Shown here: positions 1-8,610 of the stretch, one piece after another
How positions within the stretch are numbered: position 1 is the first letter of the stretch
Layout of the letters: each line of letters opens with the position of its first letter
DNA from: Aquisphaera insulae
Lineage (GTDB): Bacteria; Planctomycetota; Planctomycetia; Isosphaerales; Isosphaeraceae
NCBI RefSeq assembly: GCF_011064615.1
Contig: NZ_JAALJH010000018.1
Coordinates: forward strand, 52,480-116,479
Length of the DNA stretch: 64,000 nucleotides
Reading direction: 5' to 3'
Made by a program: the position numbers and the translations under genes
Notes under the pieces: model-generated
Database searches by the model: none
Seen by the model: the letters and a program-made list of their open reading frames with translations, nothing else
Told to the model about the DNA's origin: nothing

Positions 1-2
1 GC

Positions 3-1853
3 CTTGCGGAGGCGGCCGGCCTTCGTCACGAGGCCCGCGCGCTCTTCGCCTGGGGCCTGCGGGCGACCCCTGATGACCCGGCGGCCCGCGAGGGGCTCGC
101 CCGACTCGATCGCGACGACCCGGAGCGGCGGCAGGCGCTCGCCGAGTCGGCCCGCGATCTGCCCCAGGAAGGGGACCATGGGGCCGGTCGGCCGGCCATG
201 CCCAGCCGTCCTGCGGATAGCCGCCTCGCCTTCACCGACGACGCCGAGTCGGCCGGCCTCCGCTTCGTCTTCGACAACGCCGAGACGATCCTCCATCAAC
301 TCCCCGAACCGTTCAGCGGCGGTCTGGCGGTGCTCGACGTCGACAACGACGGCTGGCTCGACGTCTTCTGCGTCCAGGGCGGCCCCTACACCCCGGATCC
401 GTCGGCAGCCCGGCCCGCCGCCGACGCGGGGGACCGGCTCTTCCGCAATCGCGGAGACGGAACCTTCGAGGACATCACGGCGCGATCGGGCATCGACTGC
501 TTTCCCCGGGGTCACGGTCATGGCGTGGCGGTGGGCGACGTCGACAACGACGGGCTCCCCGACCTGTTCGTGACCCGCTGGCGGTCCTACGCCCTCTACC
601 GGAACCTCGGCGGCGGACGCTTCGAGGACGCGACCGATCACTGGGGCCTGGGTGGGAGCCGCGACTGGCCCACCTCCGCGGCGTTTGCCGACCTCGACGG
701 TGACGGCGACCTCGACCTCTACGTCTGCCACTACGCGGCCTGGGATCTCGACCATCCCCAGATTTGCCGCGACGCCAAGACGCAGGCGTACCTCAACTGC
801 AACCCGCTCGACTCCGAGGCCCTCCCCGACCACCTCTTCCGCAACGACGGCGGCCGGTTCGTCGACGTCACGGCAGAGGCCGGGATCGTCGACGGCAACG
901 GCCGCGGACTCGGCGTGGTCGCCGCCGACCTCGACGCCGACGGCCGCGTGGACCTCTTCGTCGCCAACGATTCCTCGGCCGATTACCTCTTCCACAATCG
1001 GGGAGGCATGCGGTTCGAGGAGATCGGCCATCTCGCCGGAGTGGCCAGCAACTCGTCCGGGATCTACCAGGCCGGCATGGGGACCGCCGCGGGCGATCTC
1101 GACGGCGACGGGCTGATCGACCTGATCGTCACCAACTTCTACGGCGAGTCCACGACCTTCTTCCGCGGACTGGGCGGCGGGACCTTCACGGACACGACGG
1201 AGGCAATCGGCCTGACGATCGCCAGCCGCCACCTCCTCGGCTTCGGGGTCGGCCTCGTCGACGTCAACGACGACGGTCGGCTCGACATGGTCACGGCCAA
1301 TGGCCACGTCAACGACCTCCGACCCAACTACCCCTACCAGATGCCGGCCCGGGTCCTGCTCGCCGGCGCCGACGGACGGTTGAAGGACGTCTCCGACCTC
1401 TCCGGCGACGCGTGGAAGGTCCCCCGCATGGGACGTGGCCTCGCGGTCGTTGACCTGGACAACGACGGTCGCCAGGACGTGCTGATCCTCTCGCACAATC
1501 AACCGATGGCTTATTTCCACAACCGGACCGAGGGCGGCCGGTTCCTGACCCTTCGGCTGGAGGGCACCCGGTCAAACCGGGACGCCGTCGGCGCGAAGGT
1601 CACGCTGATCCGCCCCGGTGGGAACCGCGTGGCCTGGCGGACCGGCGGTGGCAGCTTCCAGTCCGCCTCCGATCCCCGGATCCATTTCGGGCTCGGCGCG
1701 GACGGTCGGATCGAGGCCGTGGAAGTCGCCTGGCCCTCGGGGCGCGTCAATCAGTTCCGCGGCTTCCAGCCCGACTCCGGCTACCTGCTGCGCGAGGGGC
1801 ATGACCGTCCGGAACAGCTCGACGGTTTCCGCGGGAGGTCGCCTCGCCCGTGA
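3..1853 (+). CDS. TPR / FG-GAP (VCBS) / ASPIC-UnbV (CRTAC1-type) protein, 5' end cut by window
   Basis: The reading frame is open from base 3 with no start codon, and the 65 codons before the first in-frame ATG (198) look coding: they resemble the last helices of a TPR unit (LFAWGLRATPDDPAAREGLARL). The gene therefore very probably begins before the window, and ATG 198 is not taken as its start. The body has repeated FG-GAP/VCBS calcium-binding motifs (DVDNDGWLD, DVDNDGLPD, DLDGDGDLD, DLDADGRVD, DLDGDGLID, DLDNDGRQD), which form a beta propeller. The last 90 residues match the ASPIC/UnbV domain (GAKVTLIRPGG, HFGLG, VEVAWPSG). Such TPR-CRTAC1 fusions are common in planctomycetes; they are likely exported, with unknown substrate. 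It converges on pnkp with only 3 bp between the stop codons. Confidence 0.85.
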   Translation, partial: LAEAAGLRHEARALFAWGLRATPDDPAAREGLARLDRDDPERRQALAESARDLPQEGDHGAGRPAMPSRPADSRLAFTDDAESAGLRFVFDNAETILHQLPEPFSGGLAVLDVDNDGWLDVFCVQGGPYTPDPSAARPAADAGDRLFRNRGDGTFEDITARSGIDCFPRGHGHGVAVGDVDNDGLPDLFVTRWRSYALYRNLGGGRFEDATDHWGLGGSRDWPTSAAFADLDGDGDLDLYVCHYAAWDLDHPQICRDAKTQAYLNCNPLDSEALPDHLFRNDGGRFVDVTAEAGIVDGNGRGLGVVAADLDADGRVDLFVANDSSADYLFHNRGGMRFEEIGHLAGVASNSSGIYQAGMGTAAGDLDGDGLIDLIVTNFYGESTTFFRGLGGGTFTDTTEAIGLTIASRHLLGFGVGLVDVNDDGRLDMVTANGHVNDLRPNYPYQMPARVLLAGADGRLKDVSDLSGDAWKVPRMGRGLAVVDLDNDGRQDVLILSHNQPMAYFHNRTEGGRFLTLRLEGTRSNRDAVGAKVTLIRPGGNRVAWRTGGGSFQSASDPRIHFGLGADGRIEAVEVAWPSGRVNQFRGFQPDSGYLLREGHDRPEQLDGFRGRSPRP

Positions 1854-1856
1854 GGA

Positions 1857-4433
1857 TCAGAGCCTCGGATCAACGGGCTCGCTCTCGAGGGCGAGGACCC
1901 CGAAGACGCACTCGTGGACACGTCGCAACGGCTCGCGGCGGACGAACCGTTCGAGGCCCTCGATCCCGAGCGCGAACTCGCCGAGGGCGAGCGAACGCTT
2001 GCGTCCGAGCCCGCGCGAGCGAAGACGGCTGAGGTTCTCTTCCGCCGTGTACTCGGGCCCGTAGATGATCCGCAGGTACTCGCGGCCGCGACACTTCACG
2101 GCCGGCTGCACGAGTCCGCGCCGTCCTCGATGGAGGAAGGCCAGCGGCTTCACGACCATCCCCTCGCCGCCCCGTCCCGTGTGCTCGAGCCACCAGGCAA
2201 TCCCCGCCTCCTGGCTGGCCGGATCGGTGACGTCGACGACCAGGGACCGGGTCGCGACCAGGAGCGCGGGATCGGCCCGGCTGAATTCGGCGAGGGTCTC
2301 CATGTGCCAGAGGTGATCGCGGTCGACGTGGACCCGCCCCTCGGAGGCCAGCAGATGAAACGGCGCCAGCTTCAGGTCGTCGAGCGACTCCACCTTCCAG
2401 CAGTACTGACGGTAGGCGGCCACGAACTTCGCGATGTCCTGCTCCCGACGGCGGTAGACCGACTCCGCGGCGAGGATCTTCTCCCGCTCCTCGCCGTCCA
2501 GCCGGCCCGCCGTTCGCTCGAGCGCGGCGACGGCCCGGGGCGTCGCGGCCGACCCCGCGGCTCCGACGGCCGCGTACTGCGTCTTCAGCAGCTCCTGGGC
2601 CTTGGCCGACCACGGCATGAGTTCGCAGTCGAGCAGGACCCAGGAGGTGTCGATCCGGCCCCAGATATCCGCCGCCGAGAGGGCCTCGCGGACACGGTCG
2701 AGGAATCGTCGTTCCAGGTCCGGGTCGTTGAAGAACCGTCGGCCGGTCCGCGTGGCGACGACGCCAAGCTCCCCCGTCGTCACGCCGAACCGCTGCGCGG
2801 CCGCCGCCTCGTCCTTGCAGGCGACGACGACCGCGCGGGAGCCCATGTGCTTCTCCTCGCAGATCACCTGCGGCACGCCCTCGGCCCGGTAGTAGGCGAA
2901 CGCCTCCGCGGGATGTTCGAGCAGGCCCTCGGCCCGGCTGGTCTCGCATGGGGACATCGTCGGCGGCAGGTAGACCAGCCAGCGCGGGTCGGCGGCGAAC
3001 CGGCTCATGACCTCGAGCGCCGCGGCGGCGTTCTCCTCGCGGATCGTCACGTTGCCGCGGAGGCCGGTGGAGATGATTCGCTTGCCCAGCACGTCCTCGG
3101 CGTCGAGTACCTCGTCGTGCGCCTGCTGGGCCGTGAGCCTCGGCGCCTGCTCTTCGACCGGCAGGAACGGACGGGCCGGCTCGCAGTAGGTCCGCGCGGC
3201 GGGGACCGAGACGAGCTCCTTCTCCGGGTAGCGGAGCGCCGTGAGCTTGCCGCCGAAGACGCAACCGGTGTCGATGTTGATCGTGCGGTTGAGCCACTCC
3301 GGAGTGGGGACCGGCGTGTGGCCATAGACAACCATGGCCTCGCCGCGATACTCCTTCGCCCAGTTGTAACGCACGGGGAGGCCGAACTCGTCGGTCTCGC
3401 CCGTCGTTTCTCCGTAGAGGGCGAACTCGCGGACCTTGCCGGATCCCCTGCCCTGCATCTCCTGCTTCATCCCGGCGTGGGCGACGACGAGCTTGCCGCC
3501 GTCGAGGACGTAATGGCTGACGAGCGCGTCGAGGAATTCCGCCGCGGCACGGCGGAATCCGCCGTGATGTCCCTCGAAGGCTTCGAACTGGCTGAGCGAT
3601 TCCGCGAGGCCGTGCCTGACCTGGACGTTCCTGCCCGAGACCGCGCGCACGAACTTGACGTCGTGGTTTCCCGGCACGCAGAGCGCGGTCCCGGCCCTGA
3701 CGCTGTCCATGACCAGCCGGACCACGTCCGGGATGCGTGGTCCGCGGTCGACCAGATCGCCCACGAAGACCATCTTGCGCCCCTCCGGATGCGACCAGGC
3801 GCCGTCGGGTCCGGTATGAGCATAGCCCAGCAACCCGAGCAGCAGCTCCAGCTCATCGCCGCAGCCGTGGACGTCGCCGATGATGTCGAACGGCCCGTGG
3901 TCGTCCGTCCGGTCATTCCAGAGCGGCACGCGCTCGATGACCGCGTCCTCGACCTCCTCCGACGATTCGAGCCGGAAGACGTGGCGAAAGCCCTCCTTGC
4001 TCAGCCCGCGGAACGACCGCCGCAACTGCGACGCCTGGTTGCGGATCACGTGCGGGCCGAACGCGCGATCCAGCCGCGCGGCGTTGCGCTCGTGGCAGAT
4101 CCGCTCCGGCAGGTCCAGCACGATCGCCACCGGCAGGCAGTGATACTGCCGGGCCAGCTCCACGAGCGGCCTGCGTGCCTCGGGCTGGACGTTGGTCGCG
4201 TCGATGACCGTCAGCTTCCCGAGCGCCAGCCGCTTGCTCGCCACGTACCGGAGCACGTCGAACGCGTCCCTCGTCGCCTCCTGGCTGTTCTCATCGTCCG
4301 AGACCATGCCGCGGAAGACGTCGGAGGAGAGCACCTCGGTGGGCTTGAAGTGCTTGTGCGCGAACGTGCTCTTGCCCGATCCGCTGGGGCCGACCAGGAC
4401 GACGAGGCTGAGTTTGGGGATCTTGATGGTCAT
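1857..4433 (-). CDS. pnkp: Polynucleotide kinase-phosphatase-ligase (bacterial Pnkp)
   Basis: RNA end-healing and sealing enzyme of 858 residues, near the 870 of clostridial Pnkp. All three modules are intact. The N-terminal 5' kinase has P-loop GPSGSGKST at 15-23 and DATN at 78-81. The central metallophosphoesterase (2',3' phosphatase) has GDVHG at 186-190, GDLVDRG at 225-231, GNHD at 255-258 and a GH pair at 371-372. The C-terminal ligase/adenylyltransferase has the family motif EEKHMGSR with the presumed AMP-accepting lysine at 528, and EGMVVKP and VKCRGREYLRIIYGPEY near the end. An upstream in-frame ATG at 4613 was rejected because the intervening 60 residues are arginine-rich and would overlap the preceding gene; ATG 4433 lies directly before the kinase fold and 14 bp after that gene. 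It is the last gene of the hen1 operon. In this family Hen1 2'-O-methylates the 3' end before Pnkp seals it, so the join resists re-cleavage. Confidence 0.95.
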   Translation of the reverse strand: MTIKIPKLSLVVLVGPSGSGKSTFAHKHFKPTEVLSSDVFRGMVSDDENSQEATRDAFDVLRYVASKRLALGKLTVIDATNVQPEARRPLVELARQYHCLPVAIVLDLPERICHERNAARLDRAFGPHVIRNQASQLRRSFRGLSKEGFRHVFRLESSEEVEDAVIERVPLWNDRTDDHGPFDIIGDVHGCGDELELLLGLLGYAHTGPDGAWSHPEGRKMVFVGDLVDRGPRIPDVVRLVMDSVRAGTALCVPGNHDVKFVRAVSGRNVQVRHGLAESLSQFEAFEGHHGGFRRAAAEFLDALVSHYVLDGGKLVVAHAGMKQEMQGRGSGKVREFALYGETTGETDEFGLPVRYNWAKEYRGEAMVVYGHTPVPTPEWLNRTINIDTGCVFGGKLTALRYPEKELVSVPAARTYCEPARPFLPVEEQAPRLTAQQAHDEVLDAEDVLGKRIISTGLRGNVTIREENAAAALEVMSRFAADPRWLVYLPPTMSPCETSRAEGLLEHPAEAFAYYRAEGVPQVICEEKHMGSRAVVVACKDEAAAAQRFGVTTGELGVVATRTGRRFFNDPDLERRFLDRVREALSAADIWGRIDTSWVLLDCELMPWSAKAQELLKTQYAAVGAAGSAATPRAVAALERTAGRLDGEEREKILAAESVYRRREQDIAKFVAAYRQYCWKVESLDDLKLAPFHLLASEGRVHVDRDHLWHMETLAEFSRADPALLVATRSLVVDVTDPASQEAGIAWWLEHTGRGGEGMVVKPLAFLHRGRRGLVQPAVKCRGREYLRIIYGPEYTAEENLSRLRSRGLGRKRSLALGEFALGIEGLERFVRREPLRRVHECVFGVLALESEPVDPRL

Positions 4434-4447
4434 TTCTCGTCCTGGCC

Positions 4448-5113
4448 TCACCATCTCTCGATGACCCCTCGATCGTGGAGCCAGTCCGCCTCTGTCCGGG
4501 GCGGGATGGAGTCTTCGGACGGGGGAAACAATGCTTCGATGTCGGATTTCTCGCGGGAAAGGAACACGACCACGCCATCTCGTGCGTTGAAGAAGCCCAG
4601 GAAGTAGGCCCATGAGTCGTCGATTCGAATCGCGCTCAGGATCCGAGCCAGCCTCTCGCCGCTTGGGCCCTCACGCCGCAAGTTGCGACGCGGGGTGATG
4701 TAGAAGGATTCGTGCAGGCGTCGCATGCCCTGTATTTCCACGACCTGCATCTCGGCCAAAAGCCGCATGGCCTCGGCGTCGGGGATCGGGCCGGGCAGGG
4801 CCAACGCCGCGGAGCTTTTGTAGCAAGAGCAGCGGTCGCACATCTCCACGAATCGTCTCTCGGACCTCGGCTCATACCGGGCGTACTCGGTCGGTTCGCC
4901 CATTCTCAACGGGCTATCGAGGAAGAGGGTTGGAGATTCGCCGACCTCGATCCCGGCCGCGGGTGCCCAGAGGCGTGACGCCACCTCATCGCCGTAGCGT
5001 TGAAGCCGATCCTCTGCGTAAAGCGCGATGTCCTGGCCTCGAGAACAAGCCAGGCCCCAGATTCGCGAGTCCGGGCTGGCCGTATGATGGAACATGACGA
5101 CGCCGTGATTCAC
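4448..5113 (-). CDS. Unknown protein inside the hen1/pnkp operon
   Basis: I do not recognise this 221-residue protein. It is soluble by eye, with no signal peptide or membrane segment, and rich in aromatic and acidic patches. A cysteine cluster CDRCSC lies near residue 94 and a hydrophobic stretch SWAYFLGFFNARDGVVVFLS near 175. The chosen start is GTG 5113, because its first two bases plus the next form a GTGA overlap with the TGA of the HEAT-repeat gene. An alternative GTG at 5149 would overlap that gene by 40 bp. The stop is 14 bp before pnkp. Junction geometry says it is co-translated with the RNA-repair enzymes; whether it acts with them is inference. Confidence 0.75.
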   Translation of the reverse strand: MNHGVVMFHHTASPDSRIWGLACSRGQDIALYAEDRLQRYGDEVASRLWAPAAGIEVGESPTLFLDSPLRMGEPTEYARYEPRSERRFVEMCDRCSCYKSSAALALPGPIPDAEAMRLLAEMQVVEIQGMRRLHESFYITPRRNLRREGPSGERLARILSAIRIDDSWAYFLGFFNARDGVVVFLSREKSDIEALFPPSEDSIPPRTEADWLHDRGVIERW

Positions 5114-5961
5114 GATGACTCCCCAGCGTCTGAACCCTCCACTGAACACGCCTGGATCGCCTCTTCGAGCTCCGATTCGCGAACATTTGGCTGACCGCGA
5201 AAGGCGACGAGAAGCGGATACAGCTCGGGGGCGCGAATCAGGGCTGCGGACTCCATGAGATTCGACCCGATCAGACCCGCGGCAAGCTCCTCGCGGAGCA
5301 TCGGCAGCATCCTCCGATCGCCCCGACGGGCGAGGCCGAGGATCGCCTCCTCCCTCGTCTCGAGATCCTCGTCGGCCAGTCGGGCGGCGAGGGCCGCGCG
5401 GATTTCCGGCGTGTCCAGGTCCGTCTGCGATCCGAGCCCGAACGTCGCCCAGTCCCGGACGTAGTCGACCGGATCACGCGTCAGCTCGATCAGTGCCGCA
5501 ACGGCCTCGGGGTTCGCGAGACCCGTCATCGCGAAGGCGACGGCGTGGCGGATGTCGGGATTCCCGTGCTTTCGGAAACGGCCTGCGATCGCGGCCGTTT
5601 CCTCCCGCCTGAGATGCGACAGGGCCGTCATGATAGCGGCTAGACTCTCCTCATCCCGCTCTGCTTCGATCATCATGCGAAGCGTGCGGTAGCATTCCTC
5701 CGGAAATGTCCGTTCGGGCAGGCCAAGCTGCCCGAGGATGTGTGCCCCGACACGACGCTCGACCGGACAGGTGCTTCGGCAGAGCGCGACGGCCCGGTCC
5801 ATGATCTCTCGCGATCCTCTCCACTGCAGGATCGAGATGGCTTGCCAGGTAAGATCCTCGTCACTCTCGCAGAGAGCCGACGTCATCAGCTCATCGACCG
5901 TTCGCGGATCGTCGGGCGGGTTCAGGGGCCAAGCGACGGTGATCGGCGCGTCTTCAGTCAC
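5110..5961 (-). CDS. HEAT-repeat protein inside the hen1/pnkp operon
   Basis: A 283-residue all-helical protein with HEAT/PBS-lyase-type repeats from about residue 60 to the C-terminus. Typical units are AVAFAMTGLANPEAVAALIE, DYVRDWATFGLG and TREEAILGLARRGDRRMLPM. Such solenoids usually bind proteins or nucleic acids and have no catalytic residues. The start GTG 5961 sits within the last codons of hen1: hen1 stops at 5954, an 8-bp overlap (GTGACTGA), so coupled translation is likely. The ATG at 6042 in the same frame would overlap hen1 by about 90 bp with low-quality sequence. Possible role: scaffold or RNA-binding partner of Hen1/Pnkp. It may also be an unrelated passenger, as similar stand-alone HEAT proteins are widespread. 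Confidence 0.82.
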   Translation of the reverse strand: MTEDAPITVAWPLNPPDDPRTVDELMTSALCESDEDLTWQAISILQWRGSREIMDRAVALCRSTCPVERRVGAHILGQLGLPERTFPEECYRTLRMMIEAERDEESLAAIMTALSHLRREETAAIAGRFRKHGNPDIRHAVAFAMTGLANPEAVAALIELTRDPVDYVRDWATFGLGSQTDLDTPEIRAALAARLADEDLETREEAILGLARRGDRRMLPMLREELAAGLIGSNLMESAALIRAPELYPLLVAFRGQPNVRESELEEAIQACSVEGSDAGESS

Positions 5962-7360
5962 GATGGAAGACTCCCATCTGCGTCGGGGGCCCCAGCCGGT
6001 CATCGACCGGCCCGATCGGCAGGAAGCGGACCTCGTAACCATGCCGAGCGGCGATCCTCTCCGCCCAGGCGTGGAACTCAGCCCTTGTCCACTCGAAACG
6101 GTGGTCGGGATGGCGGAGGCGATCGGCCCCGACGTTCTCCCAGGTCACGTTGTACTCGCGGTTGGGCGTCGTGAGGATGATCGTGGATGGCCGGGTGAAC
6201 GCGAACAGGACTCGCTCGAAGGCGGCCAACCGGGGCGGGTCCAGGTGCTCGACGACTTCCACGACGGCCGCGGCGTCGAACCCCTCTAGTCGCCGATCAC
6301 GGTAGATCAGCGAGCCGTGGAGCAGCTTGATGCGGGCCGCCTGGCGCTCGGGAAGGCGGTCGAGCTTCAATCGGTCGCGGGCATTTTCCAGCGAGCGGAT
6401 CGACACGTCCATGCCGACGATCTCGGCGAATTCGGGATCCTTGAGCAGCTCTCGGAGCAGCTTCCCCTCGCCGCAGCCGAGGTCAAGGACCCGTCGGGCT
6501 CCGCTCGACCGGAGTGCAGCCAGGACGGCGCCGATCCGCTGTTCGTGGAGGCTCAACGGCTTCTCGAGAATGCTTTCGGCCTGGTCGCTCCGTCGCGGTT
6601 CCTCCTCGTTCGTGCTCGCTTCCGCGGGTTCTTCCTCCTCGACCAGCCGGGCGAGGGCCTGCCTGTAGAGGCTCGGTTGCGACCGGAGATAGCGGCGGGT
6701 GATCGCCTCCCGCGCGGGATGGTTGGCCAGCCAGCCGGCCCCCTTGGTCAGGAGCTTCTCGATCTCGTCGTCGCCCACGAAGTAGTGCTTCTGGTTGTCG
6801 AAGACGGGGACCAGGACGTACAGGTGCGTGAGCAGGGCGGAGAGCGTGACATCGCCGGCGACCGTCACCGAGTAGTACGGGCCCTCGCCCCACTCCGGGA
6901 ACCGATCGTCGAGCGGATGCCGTGTGGCCTCGACGCGGTAGCCGAGCGGTTCGAAGAGGGCGCGGAGGAAGGGTTCGCCGCCGCGGACGGGGAGGACGTC
7001 AAGCCGGGCCTCGAGCGGGATCGGCGTCCTCGCCAGCTCGGGCCGATCGTTGCATCGGCCCTGGAGCGCCGTGCCGAGCACCTGGGAGATCGCGACGCTG
7101 AGGAACGACGAGGCGACATACGGCCGGTCGTTGACGTACTGGTCCAGCAGCCCTTCCCCGGCTCCCCTGCCCCGGACCACGCCGACCGGGTCCACGTCCA
7201 GCAGCAGGCACGCCGTGCAGCGCTCCGCCGACGCCTCGGGATAGAAGGCATGTGCCTTACCGAAGCTCAGCTCGTAGGTCTGGAACCGCCCCGGATGCTT
7301 ATGCAGCAGGTAGCTGAGATCCGCGGCGGGCCGGTGGGTGGTGGTAATCGTCAGGAGCAT
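5954..7360 (-). CDS. hen1: 3'-terminal RNA ribose 2'-O-methyltransferase Hen1
   Basis: A 468-residue bacterial Hen1. The N-terminal half (about 1-240) is the bacterial Hen1 N-domain (LLTITTTHRPAADLSYLLHK, then KHYFVGDDEIEKLL near 191-204), which in characterised members activates the ligase of Pnkp. The C-terminal half is a class I methyltransferase: SAM motif LDLGCGEGK at 292-300, the Mn2+-binding EVVEHLD at 368-374, TTPNREYN at 397-404 and RHPDHRFEWT at 416-425, which supplies the last metal histidine. It methylates the 2'-OH of the 3'-terminal nucleotide of cleaved RNA. ATG 7360 was chosen because the conserved N-domain begins at once and an AGCG-rich leader, not coding sequence, lies upstream. 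First gene of the four-gene operon hen1 - HEAT - unknown - pnkp. Confidence 0.94.
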   Translation of the reverse strand: MLLTITTTHRPAADLSYLLHKHPGRFQTYELSFGKAHAFYPEASAERCTACLLLDVDPVGVVRGRGAGEGLLDQYVNDRPYVASSFLSVAISQVLGTALQGRCNDRPELARTPIPLEARLDVLPVRGGEPFLRALFEPLGYRVEATRHPLDDRFPEWGEGPYYSVTVAGDVTLSALLTHLYVLVPVFDNQKHYFVGDDEIEKLLTKGAGWLANHPAREAITRRYLRSQPSLYRQALARLVEEEEPAEASTNEEEPRRSDQAESILEKPLSLHEQRIGAVLAALRSSGARRVLDLGCGEGKLLRELLKDPEFAEIVGMDVSIRSLENARDRLKLDRLPERQAARIKLLHGSLIYRDRRLEGFDAAAVVEVVEHLDPPRLAAFERVLFAFTRPSTIILTTPNREYNVTWENVGADRLRHPDHRFEWTRAEFHAWAERIAARHGYEVRFLPIGPVDDRLGPPTQMGVFHRD

Positions 7361-7708
7361 GGCGCTCTCGATCCGGGATCGCGGGATGGGTGCAGGGGCG
7401 TAGAGCATCATCCTCGATGCCGATGAAGCGTTGAAGGGCCGCCCAATCGGCCCTGAGAACCGACAATCCGTCGGGAAGTCAGGTTCGCCTCGCCCGGAGG
7501 ATGTTCGGAGGCCGCTGGTCCGCCCGGAACAGCAATCTGGCGGCGATCGTTCGATCGGCCCGAAAGGTGGATTGCCTGAATGCCCGAAGCCCCTTAAACT
7601 AGGACCTGAGTCGATCGCTCTGCCATCATCCACTTGCTCCGGCCGTTGATGGCTGCTCATGCAAGGGGATGACCGCAAAGAGGCGATCTGACAACTCGTT
7701 ACGAGGAC
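7361..7708. other. Divergent intergenic region, hen1 and tRNA-Ser
   Basis: 348 bp between the hen1 start and the tRNA-Ser gene, which is transcribed the other way. It should carry promoters in both directions, but I could not find a convincing -35/-10 pair. No open frame with coding character and no clear hairpin was seen. Confidence 0.5.
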
Positions 7709-7796
<88 letters not shown>

Positions 7797-7811
7797 TGAC
7801 AACACGAACTG

Positions 7812-7849
7812 AAAGAGCCTGCGTTCGATCAACGCAGGCTCTTTTCTTT
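7812..7849 (+). terminator. Rho-independent terminator of tRNA-Ser
   Basis: A perfect 14-bp stem (AAAGAGCCTGCGTT, 7812-7825, with its complement at 7831-7844) around a 5-base loop, running into a T-rich tract (TTTTCTTT). It starts 16 bp after the tRNA. This is the strongest intrinsic terminator in the window. Confidence 0.9.
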
Positions 7850-8310
7850 GCGCCTAAAAGCCCGCTTCATCTCGCAAGCCACGACGGTCAAACGGGATAA
7901 AGAGTCTCTGGGCAGCCAGCCGTGGTGGAACACTTCGGGACCGCGGTGGTCCGAGAGCAAGCCCCGTCCAGCGTCATGCTTTCCGGTGGTCTTCCACTTC
8001 TTGGTTGCCTTTGAAGGGTCTCTCTGACAACGATCTTGCGGTCGACGCCCGGAAAGCAGCCACACCGGACAAGCCGATCTTAGAGGCGCTCAAGGAAGAT
8101 CTTGGAGGGTTGAACCGATCGCTCGCCTGAGCTTCTTGATAGGCGTCCACCAGAGGATGACCGCGCTGTCTGACGCTGGTCACCATGATGTGTACTCGAT
8201 CGATTTACGGCGGTTAAGGGTGAAAAGCATCGTTTCTGACAGGCATATTTCGGGGCCGATCAGTCCTCTTTGAGTTGTTGTGCGTAATTGATTGACGAGC
8301 CGGGGGGCGA
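7850..8310. other. Non-coding stretch between tRNA-Ser terminator and IS66 remnant
   Basis: About 460 bp of visibly lower GC than its surroundings, without a credible gene. The short open frames in it lack coding character. With the tRNA gene on one side and two gene wrecks on the other, it reads as a decayed insertion site. No integrase, att-like repeat of the tRNA 3' end or terminal inverted repeats were found. Confidence 0.45.
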
Positions 8311-8610
8311 TCAGGCGAGCCGAGGGGCGACGGGATGGATGAGCCGGACGACGGCGTCGAGCAGCTCCGGGCCCGCGAGGGTCCGCGACAGCGTCGCCAG
8401 GACGTTCGTCCAGGCCTCGAACGCCCGCGTGCCCCGCTCGGTCTTCGTGCAGTGCGACACCTTCCGCGCGATCACCGCCGGCCGCAACGCCCGCTCGGCG
8501 CGGTTGTTCGTCGGCTCGATCGACGGGTCGTCCAGGAACCGCAACAGCGACCAGGCGTCGTTGCACCCGCCCAGCCCATCCAGCAACCGTTGGTTGTCTA
8601 CGTAAAGGTG
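8311..8610 (-). pseudogene. IS66-family transposase, C-terminal remnant
   Basis: About 100 residues of an IS66 TnpC transposase in one open frame on the minus strand. The diagnostic part is IEPTNNRAERALRPAVIARK, the conserved NNxAERxLRP block that carries the last catalytic glutamate of the DDE domain, followed by ERGTRAFEAW and a natural-looking C-terminus. The N-terminal two thirds, including the zinc finger and first two acidic residues, are missing. At its 5' edge (about 8600) it abuts the exported-protein wreck, so it cannot be translated as a functional protein. Confidence 0.85.

Noticed and set aside
1914..4607. An 897-codon open frame on the plus strand opposite pnkp
   Set aside because: Antisense shadow of a well-supported gene, with Arg/Leu/Glu/Asp-rich low-information sequence and no motifs.
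7829..8186. Two short minus-strand open frames after tRNA-Ser as genes or an integrase fragment
   Set aside because: No integrase or recombinase motif, no ribosome site, and one of them runs through the tRNA terminator.
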